Shown: positions 35,253 through 44,060, numbered from the stretch's first letter. The stretch is DNA of 64,000 bases from Ga0077555 sp050250755 (GCA_050250755.1 JBFWOB010000016.1:1-64000); one strand, 5' to 3'. The notes: a model not told the origin generated them from the sequence alone. Numbers and translations are program-made.

Positions 35253-35995
35253 CTTTAGTTCCTGACTGGGCGCTGCGTTTATGCCACCGTTTGCCCCTCG
35301 GAATGGCCACGAAGGTAGGCAGCCCTGCGCTATTGGATGATGGACGAGGCGCGCCAATCTCCCGCTTGGCCCCGGATGCCGGTTCATGATTATTGCGGCT
35401 GGATCGTAGCGGCGGCGCGCTGAGCTGCCCCGGTTGGATCGACGGTCATTACTATCCGTCAAGCGGCCGCCGGAGTCCCGTGGAGGCACGCTGCGGCGAT
35501 CAAGAGAAAATAGATAAGCGGTTTTGGCCGCGCGCAGCCATCTTCTGGGCGCCCGGTGGAACGGAAGACCGCCGCGTCGAACCCCCAAAAAACCGGAGAT
35601 TGCACTGTTTGACCGACTTTGGCACTTCCACACCGCGCGAGCAGTTGCGATCTGTGGAGTCAGGCTGGACAGGGGGATTTGGCATCGATCATAGGTCCGC
35701 TGCTCAGCGACATGCCCTCAACCGACATCCACTTAGGCGAGCCTCGACATAACGGTGAGCCTAAGGTCCGCACCTGGAACCCTCGATTAATTTGACATCT
35801 GCGGATGTGCCCCTGTTATCATCACGCGCGTGGAGACCTTTGGCAGCAACGTCACACTGCGCCACGGCGGATAGCGATTCGAAAAATTGGAAAGTGGCTG
35901 GTGCGGCTCTGGCGGGCGCGCTGCATGAGTGCCATCGAAAGCAAAATTCGGTTGCGGGCCGAGTATCTCGCGGCCCGTGTGGAAGTGAGGGCGGA
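35253..35995. other. Intergenic, no supported gene
   Basis: Frames across 35393-35752 on either strand have no domain-like segments. No clear terminator follows the tRNA-like gene. It may be decayed DNA at a tRNA integration site, but no attachment repeat of the tRNA 3' end is seen in this stretch. Confidence 0.4.
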
Positions 35996-36277
35996 ATGAA
36001 AGCGCGGCGCATTATCGAAGGAGCGTCCTTCGGGCCCGACGTTTTGGACGTGGTCCGAAAGGCATTCGACGAAAGTTGGCAGCAGGTGTCCTTTGTCTTC
36101 TCTCCTAGCGAACACGAGGATGCGCGCGAGGTTTTGGCCAAAGCAGTGATGATAGCCGCTCGCGACGATTCAAATGATCCGCGGCCGCTTCGGGAGGCGG
36201 CCATCCAGGCAATGAAGCGTCAGTATCCCTCCCGCTTCACCGAAAGCGAAGATAGTCAAAAGGCGGGCGAGATCTAG
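35996..36277 (+). CDS. Hypothetical protein, paralogue of 26237-26521
   Basis: A 93-aa protein beginning MKARRIIEGASFGPDVLDVV, then RKAFDESWQQVSFVFSPSEH, AREVLAKAVMIAARDDSNDP and KRQYPSRFTES. It aligns along its length with the 94-aa minus-strand gene at 26237-26521, with similarity also in the DNA. The start at 35996 is set by that alignment; the in-frame extension to 35792 is not conserved. Role unknown. The two copies lie on either side of the ligase and dnaE2 segment. Confidence 0.75.
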   Translation: MKARRIIEGASFGPDVLDVVRKAFDESWQQVSFVFSPSEHEDAREVLAKAVMIAARDDSNDPRPLREAAIQAMKRQYPSRFTESEDSQKAGEI

Positions 36278-36398
36278 AACAACTGCGCGAGTGGACGATC
36301 CAATCGCGCAAGTCAACGATCGCCGGTCCATAACGCAGCGAGGTATTTAATTTTACTTCTCAACGGGAACACAAGGGCGGTTTAGTCGTTGCGGAGGT

Positions 36399-36626
36399 AT
36401 GGACAGCGACTTTAGGATCATCTTTGGCAGACAGCTCCGGAAGGAGTTCAGGGTGTCGGATCGTCTTCCGCACACGATCAACGCCGCCATAAAAGCGCTT
36501 GCGGGCGTACCCGCCAGAGAAAGCGACAATGATAATTCTTCCGCTGACGGACACCGAGAAAAGAAAGATCAACAGCTTTCCTCCCCCGTCGCACGCCCAT
36601 CCTCACCATCTACCTCCTCAAAGTAA
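36399..36626 (+). CDS. Small hypothetical protein, 75 aa
   Basis: MDSDFRIIFGRQLRKEFRVS followed by DRLPHTINAAIKALAG, then a Ser/Asp/Lys-rich tail. The F-G-R-Q-L-R-x(n)-D-R-L-P pattern faintly recalls NepR-type anti-sigma factors, but it is too short and gapped to claim. No phyR or ecfG neighbour is seen. It could be a real small regulator or a chance frame. Confidence 0.4.
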   Translation: MDSDFRIIFGRQLRKEFRVSDRLPHTINAAIKALAGVPARESDNDNSSADGHREKKDQQLSSPVARPSSPSTSSK

Positions 36627-36692
36627 CGCGCTGCGTAATTCCGATAAGACGCGGCGCCGTTGTACTCCCAAATATGTTCTCGTTTGGGATAC

Positions 36693-37571
36693 CTAGCCAA
36701 CGTGTATACCTCCACTATGTCTGTTGTACGGCCCTGTCCGGCGGGGCGAATAGAAGGCCGTGCCAAGTGCTCGCGGGCGCCGCCTTCCGGGACGGGAGCA
36801 TTTGTCCAGCCCGATCCACACTGGTGCGTGATCGCTGGCATTCGGCAATGCCCGCACCCATCGATCGACACCTGCGGCGCGCAACCGCCCGAGCAGAATG
36901 GGGCTCAGGAGGAGCATGTCCAGTCGAAGCCCGGCGTCGCGCGGCCAACGGTTGCGCAGGTAACTCCAATAGGAGAATTTCGGATCATCCGGGTGAAGCT
37001 CACGAACCGCGTCCGACCAGCCTTGGCGCAACAAGCGCTCAAAAGCCCTGCGGCTCTGCGGTTGCAACAAAGCATCCCCACTGTAGGAGTGGTTCGGATA
37101 AATATCGAACTCCGTTGGTACCACATTGAAATCGCCGGCCAGCACACCCGGAACACCGGCCGTCTTGATGCTCCTGGTATGCTTGATGAGCCTGTCGAAC
37201 CACGCGAGCTTGTAATCGAACTTCGGGCCGGGCTGCGGATTGCCGTTGGGCAGATAGATGCAGGCGACCAACACTCCGTTGACAGCGGCCTCGATGTAGC
37301 GGGCCTGTGGATCGTCAGGATCGCCGGGTAATGCATCCCTTATCAGTATGGGTTCTCGACCTCGCGAGAGAATAGCCACGCCGTTCCACGTTCTTTGACC
37401 ATGCCACACCGCCGGGTATCCGAGCTGCTTGAGGGCGTCGGCCGGAAAGCTTCGATTCTCACATTTGAGCTCCTGCAGGCAGACGACGTCGGGACGCGCT
37501 TTCTCGAGCCAAGTTGACAGTGTTCCGAAACGCTTATTGATGTTGTTGATATTGAACGTCGCAATCTTCAT
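36693..37571 (-). CDS. xthA: Exodeoxyribonuclease III family AP endonuclease
   Basis: A 292-aa protein of the ExoIII/APE1 fold: MKIATFNINNINKRFGTLST, metal ligand Glu in CLQELKCENR, YLPNGNPQPGPKFDYKLAWF, GDFNVVPTEFDIYPN with the catalytic Asp/Asn, LRLDMLLLSP and the final SDHAPVWIGL with the Asp-His pair. All catalytic residues are present. It cleaves at abasic sites and trims 3' ends. About 30 extra residues (PGRRRPRALGTAFYSPRRTG) extend past the usual C-terminus. It follows ligD on the same strand 84 bases downstream, suggesting a shared repair operon. Confidence 0.95.
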   Translation of the reverse strand: MKIATFNINNINKRFGTLSTWLEKARPDVVCLQELKCENRSFPADALKQLGYPAVWHGQRTWNGVAILSRGREPILIRDALPGDPDDPQARYIEAAVNGVLVACIYLPNGNPQPGPKFDYKLAWFDRLIKHTRSIKTAGVPGVLAGDFNVVPTEFDIYPNHSYSGDALLQPQSRRAFERLLRQGWSDAVRELHPDDPKFSYWSYLRNRWPRDAGLRLDMLLLSPILLGRLRAAGVDRWVRALPNASDHAPVWIGLDKCSRPGRRRPRALGTAFYSPRRTGPYNRHSGGIHVG

Positions 37572-37655
37572 TGGATTCTGAGCGCTCGCACCCCTGTCAT
37601 TTAAATTCGCAACGAAATGTGCGCCTCTTCGTAATACGCTCTCGTTGGAGAAACT

Positions 37656-40274
37656 TTACTGCGGTTTAGAGCCAGACTTTAGGAACTTCTGAATTGCAGC
37701 TTTGAGCGGAACTTCACTTTCGCAGTAATCCTCCCACGGTTTGCTCCTGGCAAGCAGCGCCGCGGCAGTCCGCATGGTAAAGCGCTTGGGATCAAGGCCC
37801 ACACGCACCTGGCCCCAATGCAGCGGCATCGAGACCGGAGCGCCTTCACGCAATCGCGGCGACAGCGGCGCGACCGCGGTCGACATCCGGTCATTGCGCA
37901 GAAAGTCGAGGAAGATGCGCCCAGTGCGCTTCTTCTTCGCCATGTTGATCAGATATTTGCCAGGCGTGTCCTGCGCCATGGCGGCACAAACCGCCTGGGC
38001 AAAGGCCTTGGCTTCGTCCCAGCCAAGGTTATCCTTTTCTTTGACGATCAGCGGCGTGACCACGTGGAGGCCCTTGCCGCCGGTGGTTTTGCAGAAGGCA
38101 ACGAGCCCGAGCCCTTCAAGCCTTTCCTTTATCTCTTTGGCGGCAGCGACGACAGCGTCGAAATCAACCTCGGGCGAAGGATCGAGATCGAACACGAGGC
38201 GGCCGGGGACGGCTGGATGCCCGGGATGATTGTTCCAGGGGTGGAATTCTATTGCCGCGATCTGGGCCGCAGCAATCAGGCCTTCGACGCGGTCGATTTG
38301 GATGTAAGGCTTGCGGTCGCCTTCTACCTGCGCCACCGAAATCAGGTTCGACATGCCGCGCATCTCATGGCGCTGGAAAAATCGCTCGCCATTAATTCCG
38401 TCCGGCGCACGGATGATCGAGCATGGACGTCCTTTCAAATGCCTGAGCATCCACGGGCCGACCTCTTCAAGGTAGCGCGCAAGTTCGATCTTGGTGACAT
38501 TATCCGGCTTGGGCCACAGCGGCTTGTCTGGCTTCGAGATCACGACACCCATGACCACGTTGCCGCCGCTCGTCGCGCGGCCTGCTGGCTTGGCAAGCTC
38601 AACGCTCCCCGGCGCTGCCGGCCTCTCGGCATAGACTTCGCGCGCCGGCTTGTCTTCGCGCATCCCCTTGAATGCCGCCTGACGGACATTCCCATCCCCT
38701 GTCCAGCCGGCGAATTCGATTTCGGCGACAAGCTCAGGCTTGACCCAAGTCCAATCCTTGCCCTTCTTCGGCGCATTATCGCCACCGAAAGGGCTCTTGC
38801 CGGTCTTGAGCGCGTTCAGCTTGGTGAGAATTGGCTCGATGTTTCTCGAATTGAAGCCAGTGCCGACGCGACCGGTATAGACAAGATGTCCGTCACGGTA
38901 GACGCCGACGACGAGCGAGCGGAGATTGCTCGCGCTTCCACTCCATCCGCCGATGACCACCTCCTGGCCGCCCCGGCACTTGGACTTGTGCCAGGTTTCG
39001 GTGCGGCCCGACTGGTAAGCCGCGCCGGCGCGTTTGGAGATGATGCCCTCGAGATCGAGATTGCAGGCCGACTTGAGAACGGCATCGCCGGCATCGGTAA
39101 GATGCTCGACATATTTGAGCTGGGCATCATGCGGACCCCTTCGGGAAAGTAGCGCCCTGAGGCGCGCCTTGCGCTCCGTCAGCGTATGCCTCCGGAGATC
39201 CTCGCCCTTCTCGAACAGCAGATCGAAGACGAAGTAGATTAGGTCGCGGGACCGGCCTTCAGAGAGAGCTGCCTGCAAACCGGCGAAATCCGGCGCGCCA
39301 TTGTGGTCGAGTGCGACCACCTCCCCGTCCATGATGCAATCAGGCAGGCCTTGCCCAGCCTTTGCCACCGCCGAGAACCTCTCCGTCCAGTCGAGGCCCT
39401 TACGCGTCCGCATCACCGCGGCGCCGCCCTCGACGCGAAGTTGCATCCGATAGCCATCGAGCTTGATCTCATGCACCCAGTCCTGGCCGGACGGTGGCCG
39501 GCCAACGCGTTTGCAAAGCTGCGGCGGAACGAAAGGCGGCATGGTCATCCCGGCGGTCCTGGTGTCGTGCGGTTTCGCTTTTCCACTCTTCTTAGCGCCG
39601 GCAGGCAGCTTCTCTTTGCCATTTCTATTCGAGTGCCAGACTGCATCGGAGTTCAAAGTGCCCTTCTTAGCAAGCATGAACGGCTTGGGGTTGCTGCCTT
39701 TGCCAGAGGCAATAGCCTCCATCGTGCGGCCCGATGCGACAGAAAGGTCTTTCTCAAGAACCAAGTCGCCATCGCCTTCGCGCTCGTAGCCGTCGTGGCG
39801 CTTGATGAGAAGCCAGTTAATCCGCTTGCCGTGCTCACGATCATGGCGAAGGCGCACGAGAACCCAGTTCCCCTGGAGTTTTTCGCCAACGAGAGTGAAG
39901 CGCAGTTCGCCCTTCCGGAGCGCCGCCACGGGATCGTCGTCAGCTGTCCAGAAACCACGGTCCCACAGCATCACCGTTCCGCCGCCATACTCGCCCTTCG
40001 GGATCGTGCCTTCAAAATCCCCATAATCGAGCGGATGATCCTCGGTCTCCACGGCAAGTCGCTTGTCGGCTGGATCAAGCGACGGCCCCTTGCCGACGGC
40101 CCAGGACTTGAAGACGCCGCAGACCTCAAGGCGCAGGTCATAGTGAAGTCGCGTCGCCGCGTGTTTCTGGATGACAAAGCGCGGATAGTCGGCGGGCGCG
40201 ATACTGACTGTTGGCTCGTCCGTTTTCGTGAAATCGCGCTTCTGCCGGTAAAGCGCCAGCTCAGTTTCTGTCAT
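37656..40274 (-). CDS. ligD: Multifunctional NHEJ ligase LigD
   Basis: An 872-aa protein with the three LigD domains in the order nuclease-ligase-polymerase. The 3'-phosphoesterase domain has HYDLRLE (44-50) and HPLDYGDFEGTIPKGEYGGG (80-99). The ligase domain has the AMP-lysine in KLDGYR (271-276), IMDGEVVALD and EGIISKR. The polymerase/primase domain has RLVFDLDPSPEVDFD and KTTGGKGLHVVTPL. It repairs double-strand breaks with Ku. It is transcribed divergently from ku with a 108-base gap, and is followed by xthA. Confidence 0.97.
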   Translation of the reverse strand: MTETELALYRQKRDFTKTDEPTVSIAPADYPRFVIQKHAATRLHYDLRLEVCGVFKSWAVGKGPSLDPADKRLAVETEDHPLDYGDFEGTIPKGEYGGGTVMLWDRGFWTADDDPVAALRKGELRFTLVGEKLQGNWVLVRLRHDREHGKRINWLLIKRHDGYEREGDGDLVLEKDLSVASGRTMEAIASGKGSNPKPFMLAKKGTLNSDAVWHSNRNGKEKLPAGAKKSGKAKPHDTRTAGMTMPPFVPPQLCKRVGRPPSGQDWVHEIKLDGYRMQLRVEGGAAVMRTRKGLDWTERFSAVAKAGQGLPDCIMDGEVVALDHNGAPDFAGLQAALSEGRSRDLIYFVFDLLFEKGEDLRRHTLTERKARLRALLSRRGPHDAQLKYVEHLTDAGDAVLKSACNLDLEGIISKRAGAAYQSGRTETWHKSKCRGGQEVVIGGWSGSASNLRSLVVGVYRDGHLVYTGRVGTGFNSRNIEPILTKLNALKTGKSPFGGDNAPKKGKDWTWVKPELVAEIEFAGWTGDGNVRQAAFKGMREDKPAREVYAERPAAPGSVELAKPAGRATSGGNVVMGVVISKPDKPLWPKPDNVTKIELARYLEEVGPWMLRHLKGRPCSIIRAPDGINGERFFQRHEMRGMSNLISVAQVEGDRKPYIQIDRVEGLIAAAQIAAIEFHPWNNHPGHPAVPGRLVFDLDPSPEVDFDAVVAAAKEIKERLEGLGLVAFCKTTGGKGLHVVTPLIVKEKDNLGWDEAKAFAQAVCAAMAQDTPGKYLINMAKKKRTGRIFLDFLRNDRMSTAVAPLSPRLREGAPVSMPLHWGQVRVGLDPKRFTMRTAAALLARSKPWEDYCESEVPLKAAIQKFLKSGSKPQ

Positions 40275-40382
40275 GGTAGCGGCTTAACGGCTCGGCTGTT
40301 GCCGCGTTCCCGGCAATGCCCGCTCACGGAACGAAATTCACGTGTGGCCGTTACCGCGCTGGGGAACAACCGGAGTCGTCGT

Positions 40383-41255
40383 ATGGCCGCCCGTCGCGCG
40401 TACTGGAAAGGTTATCTCAAGCTTTCTCTCGTGACCTGCCCCGTCGCGCTCTTTCCGGCCTCGTCGCAGTCTGAGAAGACGCGCTTCCATCAGATCAACC
40501 GCAAGACCGGCAACCGTCTGCGCCAGCAACTGGTCGACGAGGAGACCGGAGACGTCGTCGACAAGGATGAAAAGGGCCGGGGTTACGAACTTAGCAGCGG
40601 CCGTTATGTCGAGATCGAGCCGGAGGAGCTCGAGGCTGTCGAGGTCGACAGCACCCACACGATCGATATCGACACGTTCGTGCCGGAGGAGGACATCGAC
40701 AAGCGGTATTACGAGCGCCCGTATTACATCGCGCCTGATGGCAAAAGCGGTGAGGAGGCGTTCTCGGTCATCCGTGACGCCATGAAAGATAAGGGCCGCG
40801 TCGCGCTCGCCCGCATCGTCTTCGCCAATCGCGAGCACATTCTCGCCGTTGAGCCATGGGGCAAGGGCATGCTCGGGACGACCCTACGCTACGACTACGA
40901 GGTGCGCAGCGAAGAGGACGTGTTCAAAAACATTCCAAGCCCTCGCATTCCAAAAGAAATGATCGACCTCGCGAGCCACATCCTCGACAGCAAGGCCGGG
41001 CGTTTCGATGCCTCTCAGTTCAAGGATGAGTACGAGCTCGCCTTGCGCAAGCTGGTGAAGCGCAAGGCGTCCGGCAAAATCATCGAGCCCCCCGCGAACC
41101 GCGGAGATCGGTCCAACGTCATCGACCTCATGCAGGCGCTCCGACAAAGTCTGACGGGTAGGAAGGCCGCGGCTGCCGCGGCAAAGACCTCAAGCAGGAA
41201 AAGCGCTACACCGCGGAAGAAGCGCCCTGGAAAGCGCTCGCGGAAGTCGGCATAA
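40383..41255 (+). CDS. ku: NHEJ DNA-end-binding protein Ku
   Basis: A 290-aa bacterial Ku: MAARRAYWKGYLKLSLVTCP, VALFPASSQSEKTRFHQINR, then VDKDEKGRGYELSSGRYVEI and the beta-barrel segment RVALARIVFANREHILAVEP. The C-terminus is Lys/Arg-rich (RKKRPGKRSRKSA), the LigD-recruiting and DNA-binding tail. Homodimers thread onto DNA ends and recruit LigD, encoded divergently. The 360 in-frame residues upstream of ATG 40383 are antisense to ligD and are excluded. Only one ku gene lies in the window. Confidence 0.97.
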   Translation: MAARRAYWKGYLKLSLVTCPVALFPASSQSEKTRFHQINRKTGNRLRQQLVDEETGDVVDKDEKGRGYELSSGRYVEIEPEELEAVEVDSTHTIDIDTFVPEEDIDKRYYERPYYIAPDGKSGEEAFSVIRDAMKDKGRVALARIVFANREHILAVEPWGKGMLGTTLRYDYEVRSEEDVFKNIPSPRIPKEMIDLASHILDSKAGRFDASQFKDEYELALRKLVKRKASGKIIEPPANRGDRSNVIDLMQALRQSLTGRKAAAAAAKTSSRKSATPRKKRPGKRSRKSA

Positions 41256-41304
41256 GTGATGTTGTCCAATCTTGTTGGCTTGACCCCACACAGCGGCGCC
41301 GGAA

Positions 41305-41574
41305 ATGCTTGACGTCGGCACTCTGGTTGGCAGCGTCGCGGCAATCTGCACGACCTTTTGCAATGTTCCTCAGGTCATCAAGGTTTTCAGGACGCGCGAA
41401 ACCGAAGATCTGTCGCTTAAGATGCTTTTGCTTCTCAATTCCGGTCTCGCGCTTTGGATTGTCTACGGCTTCATCAAAGACGATTGGATCATATATACTG
41501 CCAATATGATTGGCATATCCCTGACAGGTTATCTTTTGGCGATGAAGCTTGCGGCCAGGTTACGCTCCCGCTAG
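41305..41574 (+). CDS. SemiSWEET-type sugar transporter
   Basis: An 89-aa protein with three membrane helices and the PQ-loop signature: AAICTTFCNVPQVIKVFRTR followed by ETEDLSLKMLLLL, then ALWIVYGFIKDDWIIYTANM. Bacterial SemiSWEETs form dimers that conduct sugars down their gradient. The Pro-Gln in helix 1 and the Asn in helix 3 (TANMIG) match the family. It is 49 bases after ku on the same strand and could be read through from it, though the functions do not obviously connect. Confidence 0.92.
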   Translation: MLDVGTLVGSVAAICTTFCNVPQVIKVFRTRETEDLSLKMLLLLNSGLALWIVYGFIKDDWIIYTANMIGISLTGYLLAMKLAARLRSR

Positions 41575-42063
41575 TGCAACATACCGATGGTACGAGTCGA
41601 GCTGCCCGATGCGCATATGGTTCAGCGGTTCGCACGAATCCACAAGGGCTCGGGCGTCGCTCGAAACAGCATCAATCGCCCGCACGATCCGGTCCACGTT
41701 GAAGTGATGGAACGTGTGGCGCGAGAGGCGGTGCCGAGGCCGGCCCCTATTGGAAATAACGCTCTTCCACGCGCCACTGGTGCCAGCGCCGCCGCCTACG
41801 CTATTCCAGCTGGTAAGAAGTACCCCAGCCGGCGCGATTGCAGAAGACCAGAGTTCCAAAGTTGGCGGATACCGGGGCGGCCAAGAAAGCTGCAGCCAGC
41901 AAACACACGTGGCATCAACCAATTCTTCTTGTGCCCTTTGTTCCTAAAAATACCTCTTGGATTCGAGATCGGCCGGAAAGCCATGTCAAATTGGTATTCA
42001 CCAAAGCAGCTGATGTGCTCGGCCAGCTAAGGCGACAATCCCGCCATAATCCGCTGGCGCGGC
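41575..42063. other. Intergenic, no supported gene
   Basis: Overlapping frames on both strands (41587-42030 plus, 41560-41922 minus) give no domain-like protein. No RNA gene or repeat recognised. Confidence 0.4.
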
Positions 42064-42285
42064 TCACAGCTCCCCCTCCAGTTCCGCAATCTGCCGCCAC
42101 AACTCTCCGCGCCGCCGACCAACCGCTAGAGTCCGTTCATGGAGCGCCCGGAATCCTTTTAGGTCTGCCGGTCGAGAGCCCTCTTCCGCGAGACGGTCGA
42201 GAACGTCCGTCGTTGCGTGGATCAGGCTGATCCATTCCTCTTCGACTTCGGCGTCCCAGGCCCTTAGGATGTCAAGGCGTCCCAT
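42064..42285 (-). CDS. Small acidic helical protein next to a LexA box
   Basis: A 73-aa protein, MGRLDILRAWDAEVEEEWIS then LIHATTDVLDRLAEEGSRPA and ERTLAVGRRRGELWRQIAEL, strongly helical and probably coiled-coil. GGAG lies 8 bases before the ATG. The start is only 17 bases from the LexA box at 42302-42316, which lies between it and the divergent SRAP-like gene. It may therefore be SOS-controlled. No family recognised. Confidence 0.6.
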   Translation of the reverse strand: MGRLDILRAWDAEVEEEWISLIHATTDVLDRLAEEGSRPADLKGFRALHERTLAVGRRRGELWRQIAELEGEL

Positions 42286-42301
42286 GGCTTCAACTCCATA
42301 T

Positions 42302-42316
42302 GTTCTTGTTATGTTC
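42302..42316. promoter_or_regulatory. LexA box between SRAP-like gene and small divergent gene
   Basis: GTTCTTGTTATGTTC is a perfect GTTC-N7-GTTC alphaproteobacterial LexA operator. It lies 119 bases before the SRAP-like ATG at 42435 and 17 bases before the divergent start at 42285. Either or both genes could be SOS-induced. The association of SRAP genes with the SOS response supports the call. Confidence 0.82.
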
Positions 42317-42434
42317 TATGGTGGCTTTCGTGCGGAGTCCAGACGCCTCCGCTGGGATTCCGTGCATAGCTATGAAACGCAGTGCACGTATGCGCGCATG
42401 CAGCCCTTCGACACCACTTGTTAGCAAAGGGAGA

Positions 42435-43106
42435 ATGGCGATCTGCGGGAAATTTACACAAATGGCCTCGTGGCGAGAGGTTCGCGCCTTTTCGCAGCCC
42501 CTCACCACGCAGCCGCCGCAACCAGCGGAGTTGATCGTCTCGACGCCCATGCGTTTCGCCCAGATCATGCGGCTGAACGCCAACGGCGAGCGTGAGCTGG
42601 CGTCGATGCGCTGGGGCTTTGCCGACAAGAAGGCCAATGCGCCGCTCCGGCCCAAGCATATGCACGCCAGGGCCGAGACAATCGACAGGTTGCCGACCTT
42701 TGCCAATGCCTTCACCCAGGCGCGCGGCATCCTCATGGTGCACACATTTAACGAAGGGGAGGATATGGCCAGCGGCAAAACGAAACAATGGGTCATTACG
42801 CCGAAGGACCGTCAGCCCATCGCTATCGCCGTCATCTGCGAGCAGTGGCAGAACGGCGCCGAAATCCTAGATACTTTCGTTCAGGTGACGGTTCCTGCCA
42901 ATGCCCTCATCTCCCGCATTACCGACCGCATGCCGGCAATTCTGCCGCGCGAGGCTTGGCCGGTCTGGCTTGGCGAGATGTGGGCGCCGAACGAGGAAGT
43001 GAAGGCCTTGTTGCGCACCTACGAAGACGGCGGCAACTGGTCCATGGCCGAACAGCCAACAAACAAGCCGCCACGGCCTCCAAAAGCGCAGCAGAGCCTG
43101 TTTTGA
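42435..43106 (+). CDS. Divergent SRAP/YedK-family protein
   Basis: A 223-aa protein of the SRAP (YedK/HMCES) family: ICGKFTQ, LASMRWGFADKKANAPLRPK, ARAETIDRLPTFANAFTQAR and DRMPAILPREAWPVWLGE all align. SRAP proteins form a covalent link to abasic sites through Cys2. Here the usual N-A-R-A-E is HARAE, the G-F-Y-E-W loop is TFNEGED and the active His of I-H-D-R-M-P is Thr (ITDRMP). From ATG 42435 the Cys is residue 4; AAGGGAG sits right against that ATG but 7 bases before the ATC codon preceding Cys. Function may be altered. LexA box upstream. Confidence 0.85.
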   Translation: MAICGKFTQMASWREVRAFSQPLTTQPPQPAELIVSTPMRFAQIMRLNANGERELASMRWGFADKKANAPLRPKHMHARAETIDRLPTFANAFTQARGILMVHTFNEGEDMASGKTKQWVITPKDRQPIAIAVICEQWQNGAEILDTFVQVTVPANALISRITDRMPAILPREAWPVWLGEMWAPNEEVKALLRTYEDGGNWSMAEQPTNKPPRPPKAQQSLF

Positions 43107-43415
43107 CGCGCTTTGGTGCCTCGACCTGCTTAATGCAAGAACGCTGCACAAAATGGCCCGAGCGGCATTACCGCCCGGGCCATGCAGTTGGCTGAAACAC
43201 TCGTTCTGCGATACGCTGCGCTAGATCAATGCGGATGCAAGAATATTGCTATCTTATGATCTTGCAAACTTGCGTAAAGGATTAGATTTCCATTTGATGA
43301 CTGCGCTTGGTTCGTGGTCGCCCCGGTGTAGTCCGCGCCGTGTCGAGAACGATGACTGCGGGAGCCTCCCGCCTTGCTTTCATTGAATGCTGACGCGCTG
43401 AGCGCCTCAAAGTTT
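43107..43415. other. Intergenic, nothing recognised
   Basis: A region between convergent genes with no supported frame. A GC-rich segment with pairing potential (about 43155-43185, GGCCCGAGCGG...CCGCCCGGGCC) could act as a terminator for the SRAP-like gene. Confidence 0.4.
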
Positions 43416-44060
43416 TCAGTTCCCTGGCCTGATACCGAAGCGGCTTCTGGCCCCCAATTGGTGCGCGACGGCGGTGATGCCGCGAAGCCAGGGGGGCATC
43501 TTCCGCGAACGGGTCGAGCCCTGCTCGTGAAGCACGACCGGGTCTGCGACTTGGTCCTTGCGCGTCGCACAGTAACGGACATCGAGCTGCCTGATCGTCA
43601 TCCCGGATGTTCGCCACAGGGCCTCAAGCAGCGTGGATTGGTCGACCCAGCCCAGCGGTGCCTCGCGCGACAGGTCGCCCCACGTTCTGACGAACTGCCG
43701 CGCCATGGATGTGGGTCGCAGTACGATCGTGCCCGAACGCGCAAAGAGCGCGTGGTTGCCATTCGCCTTGCGCTTCACGGCGAAATAGAGCGCCACATCA
43801 GCTTCGATATCCGCCAGGACGTCCAGGGGGCCGAGGAGAAGTGCGTCCACGTCCAGGAAGATCACGGTGCGTTGCGGGTGCCGCACCATCGCCTGCTCGA
43901 TCATCGCTGGCTTGCGCAACGTGTTGCGTTCCCACCCGCCGTCCGCCTTCTCCACCTGGATGAAGTCATGCGGAGCTGAAAACGTGTTCAGGCTGCTCAG
44001 CAACGGAGGCACCCACTTCGAGTAGTCTTGAGTATACCAACCACAAACAACGTAATTCAT
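43416..44060 (-). CDS. GT-A fold glycosyltransferase-like protein
   Basis: A 214-aa protein with a Rossmann-like start MNYVVCGWYTQDYSKWVPPL and the metal-binding DxD motif in TVIFLDVDALLLGPLDVLAD, as in nucleotide-diphospho-sugar transferases. It then has GTIVLRPTSMARQFVRTW and GWVDQSTLLEAL, matching the acceptor-side Asp-Gln of the family. It probably adds a sugar to a surface polymer or protein. It is transcribed away from the tyrosine recombinase gene, with the inverted-repeat region between them, so its promoter lies in or next to the possibly invertible segment. Confidence 0.8.
   Translation of the reverse strand: MNYVVCGWYTQDYSKWVPPLLSSLNTFSAPHDFIQVEKADGGWERNTLRKPAMIEQAMVRHPQRTVIFLDVDALLLGPLDVLADIEADVALYFAVKRKANGNHALFARSGTIVLRPTSMARQFVRTWGDLSREAPLGWVDQSTLLEALWRTSGMTIRQLDVRYCATRKDQVADPVVLHEQGSTRSRKMPPWLRGITAVAHQLGARSRFGIRPGN

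Noticed and set aside
36399..36626. NepR anti-sigma factor
   Set aside because: Only a few residues match and the general stress-response neighbours are missing; kept as hypothetical.
37818..39152. 444-codon plus-strand frame within ligD
   Set aside because: Antisense to ligD coding sequence; translation has no recognisable segment.
39303..40382. 360-codon N-terminal extension of Ku
   Set aside because: Antisense to ligD and absent from the Ku family; the Ku domain starts at ATG 40383.
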